Assembly: GCA_023435645.1 (NCBI GenBank)
Contig: JAEYRK010000079.1
Span: 1-64,000 of the forward strand
Source of the DNA: Bacillota bacterium
GTDB taxonomy: Bacteria > Bacillota > Clostridia > Lachnospirales > Lachnospiraceae
Direction: 5' to 3'
DNA length: 64,000 bases
A program made the translations under genes and the position numbers. This document shows positions 63,165 to 64,000 of this stretch, in pieces. Numbering within the stretch: the first letter of the stretch is position 1; every line of letters starts with the position of its first letter. The notes below the pieces were generated by a model that saw nothing but the letters and a program-made list of their open reading frames with translations, was not told the DNA's origin and did not search any database.

Positions 63165-64000
63165 TGTAGGGTTGTCAAACATATGTTACACCATGCTTAA
63201 CAAAATCAAATAGTATAGACCTAGGATATTTCCACCCTAGAGGCCTCATAGGGAAGTTATTGTAATCCCTTTTGTTGTATATATTTAATTGTTTTGAGAA
63301 GTCATCAAATGAGTAAAAGGAGTGTGTAGCATAGAATCGTTCATTATCTTTACGATGACTGCGCTCTACTTTTCCATTATGACGAGGGGTAAATGGTCGG
63401 ATTAACGTGTGGCGTATTCTATGACGCATCAGCCTCTCTTCGAAGAGTGTGGGGGTTTTTTTGTTAGCCCCATGGCTGAATTGTTTGGTAAACTCAAACC
63501 CATTATACGTCTGAACGCATTCAATGGGCATCGGAAAGTTTTTAATCAAATGCTCAAGAAATAATGCGGATGAATATGTACTATGTTCCTGAAAAGCCTC
63601 TACATAGCGCCAACGGGAGTATTCATCAATCGCGGTATACTGGTAAAACTTTTGACCAACAACCTCATTTACGAGGCAGACACCCGGGACATATTTTACA
63701 TCTATCTGGATACGTTGACCGGGATACTGCATCTGTTCATAAGGCTTAGCAACATACTTGGGGTTCGGAGGCTTAACAGCCATCAGTTTCCTCTTGCATA
63801 GGAAACGGTATAGTCCCGGTATAGTACGCGAATAACCCCGCTGCATGAGCTTTACCCAGAAAACAACCAAACCGGCATCAGGATAACGTCTACGCAGGTT
63901 GTTGATCAGCTTTATTTCCTCATCAGTATGCTGAGCTGGATGATGGTGTGGTCTTCTGGAACGGTCGCAGAGTGACTCGATTGTGCCATCATATCGGCGT
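63165..64000 (-). mobile_element. IS481-type insertion sequence, cut by the window edge
   Basis: The element ends at 63165 with TGTAGGGTT reading inward, the same end as the remnant at 52025. The transposase gene starts beyond 64000. Confidence 0.85.
63175..64000 (-). CDS. IS481-family transposase, partial, catalytic Asp replaced
   Basis: The open frame continues past the window edge, reading RYDGTIESLCDRSRRPHHHP at the start of the visible part. The integrase core has the first Asp in IQIDVKYVP and the Glu in NGKVERSH, but the second Asp position reads TYNGFEF instead of TDNG. One G-to-T change (GAT to TAT) explains this, so the enzyme is probably inactive. An internal start at 63870 is not the true start. 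Confidence 0.85.
   Translation of the reverse strand, partial: RRYDGTIESLCDRSRRPHHHPAQHTDEEIKLINNLRRRYPDAGLVVFWVKLMQRGYSRTIPGLYRFLCKRKLMAVKPPNPKYVAKPYEQMQYPGQRIQIDVKYVPGVCLVNEVVGQKFYQYTAIDEYSRWRYVEAFQEHSTYSSALFLEHLIKNFPMPIECVQTYNGFEFTKQFSHGANKKTPTLFEERLMRHRIRHTLIRPFTPRHNGKVERSHRKDNERFYATHSFYSFDDFSKQLNIYNKRDYNNFPMRPLGWKYPRSILFDFVKHGVTYV

Overview
The window reads as one contiguous piece of chromosome from a low-GC Gram-positive anaerobe, most likely a Lachnospiraceae member (Clostridium phytofermentans / Lachnoclostridium-like). The evidence is the Firmicutes gene orders (pnp to M16 peptidase; tepA-ylzJ-uppP-spoIIIE/ftsK; TIGR03960-TIGR03936-rng then rplU-prp-rpmA-obgE-yhbY-nadD-yqeK-rsfS; lexA divergent from a LysM division-inhibitor-like gene). 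Further support comes from a tRNA-Thr T-box before thrS, an L27 with the Prp-cleaved N-terminal extension, formate-THF ligase, and a pyrB-pyrI pair. Strong AGGAGG sites and TTGACA/TATAAT promoters are common. No rRNA, tRNA or CRISPR array was seen. The taxonomic call is inference from gene content.

Layout. 1-9 kb: a long structured leader and pnp, a MacB-like ABC transporter, an LCP wall-polymer transferase, an M16 peptidase and an AIM24-family protein. 9-13 kb: T-box/thrS and metY. 13-16 kb, mostly minus strand: an SPL-like radical SAM protein, a GyrI-like protein and a WYL regulator with a duplicated operator, then a divergent aromatic-acid-exporter-like membrane protein. 17-24 kb: tepA, ylzJ, uppP, ftsK and two tandem ATP-grasp ligases of unknown product. 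24-30 kb: HAD phosphatase, fhs, superoxide dismutase, a small membrane protein and pyrBI. 30-39 kb: SWIM-SNF2 helicase, birA-bioY under a BirA operator, a zinc-ribbon membrane protein with a structured leader, tyrS and a membrane acyltransferase. 39-44.5 kb: an ABC-2 exporter with its own NarL-type two-component system. 45-63 kb: the ribosome-biogenesis and cell-cycle block, interrupted between rng and rplU by ybaK, a DUF1576 membrane protein, an IS481-type remnant and an orphan sugar-binding lipoprotein. It is followed by lexA, the LysM protein, aspartate kinase, a small Cys protein and nitroreductase. The right edge enters an IS481-type element whose transposase has lost a catalytic Asp.

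How the parts work together. Much of the window is housekeeping: RNA decay (PNPase, RNase G), tRNA charging and proofreading (ThrRS, TyrRS, YbaK), ribosome assembly (L21, Prp/L27, ObgE, YhbY, RsfS), envelope recycling (UppP, LCP), DNA segregation (FtsK), and cofactor or amino-acid supply (BirA/BioY, NadD, Fhs, MetY, aspartokinase, PyrBI). Regulation is unusually legible: a T-box, a BirA operator, three or four LexA boxes, a WYL-regulator operator present twice in identical promoter geometry, and candidate structured leaders before pnp and the zinc-ribbon gene.

The least explained items are the pnp leader RNA, the twin ATP-grasp genes, the zinc-ribbon gene leader, a 120-nt near-perfect hairpin after the SNF2 gene, and short tandem repeats of different sequence that recur just after stop codons. 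No wholly new defence or metabolic system could be demonstrated from sequence alone.
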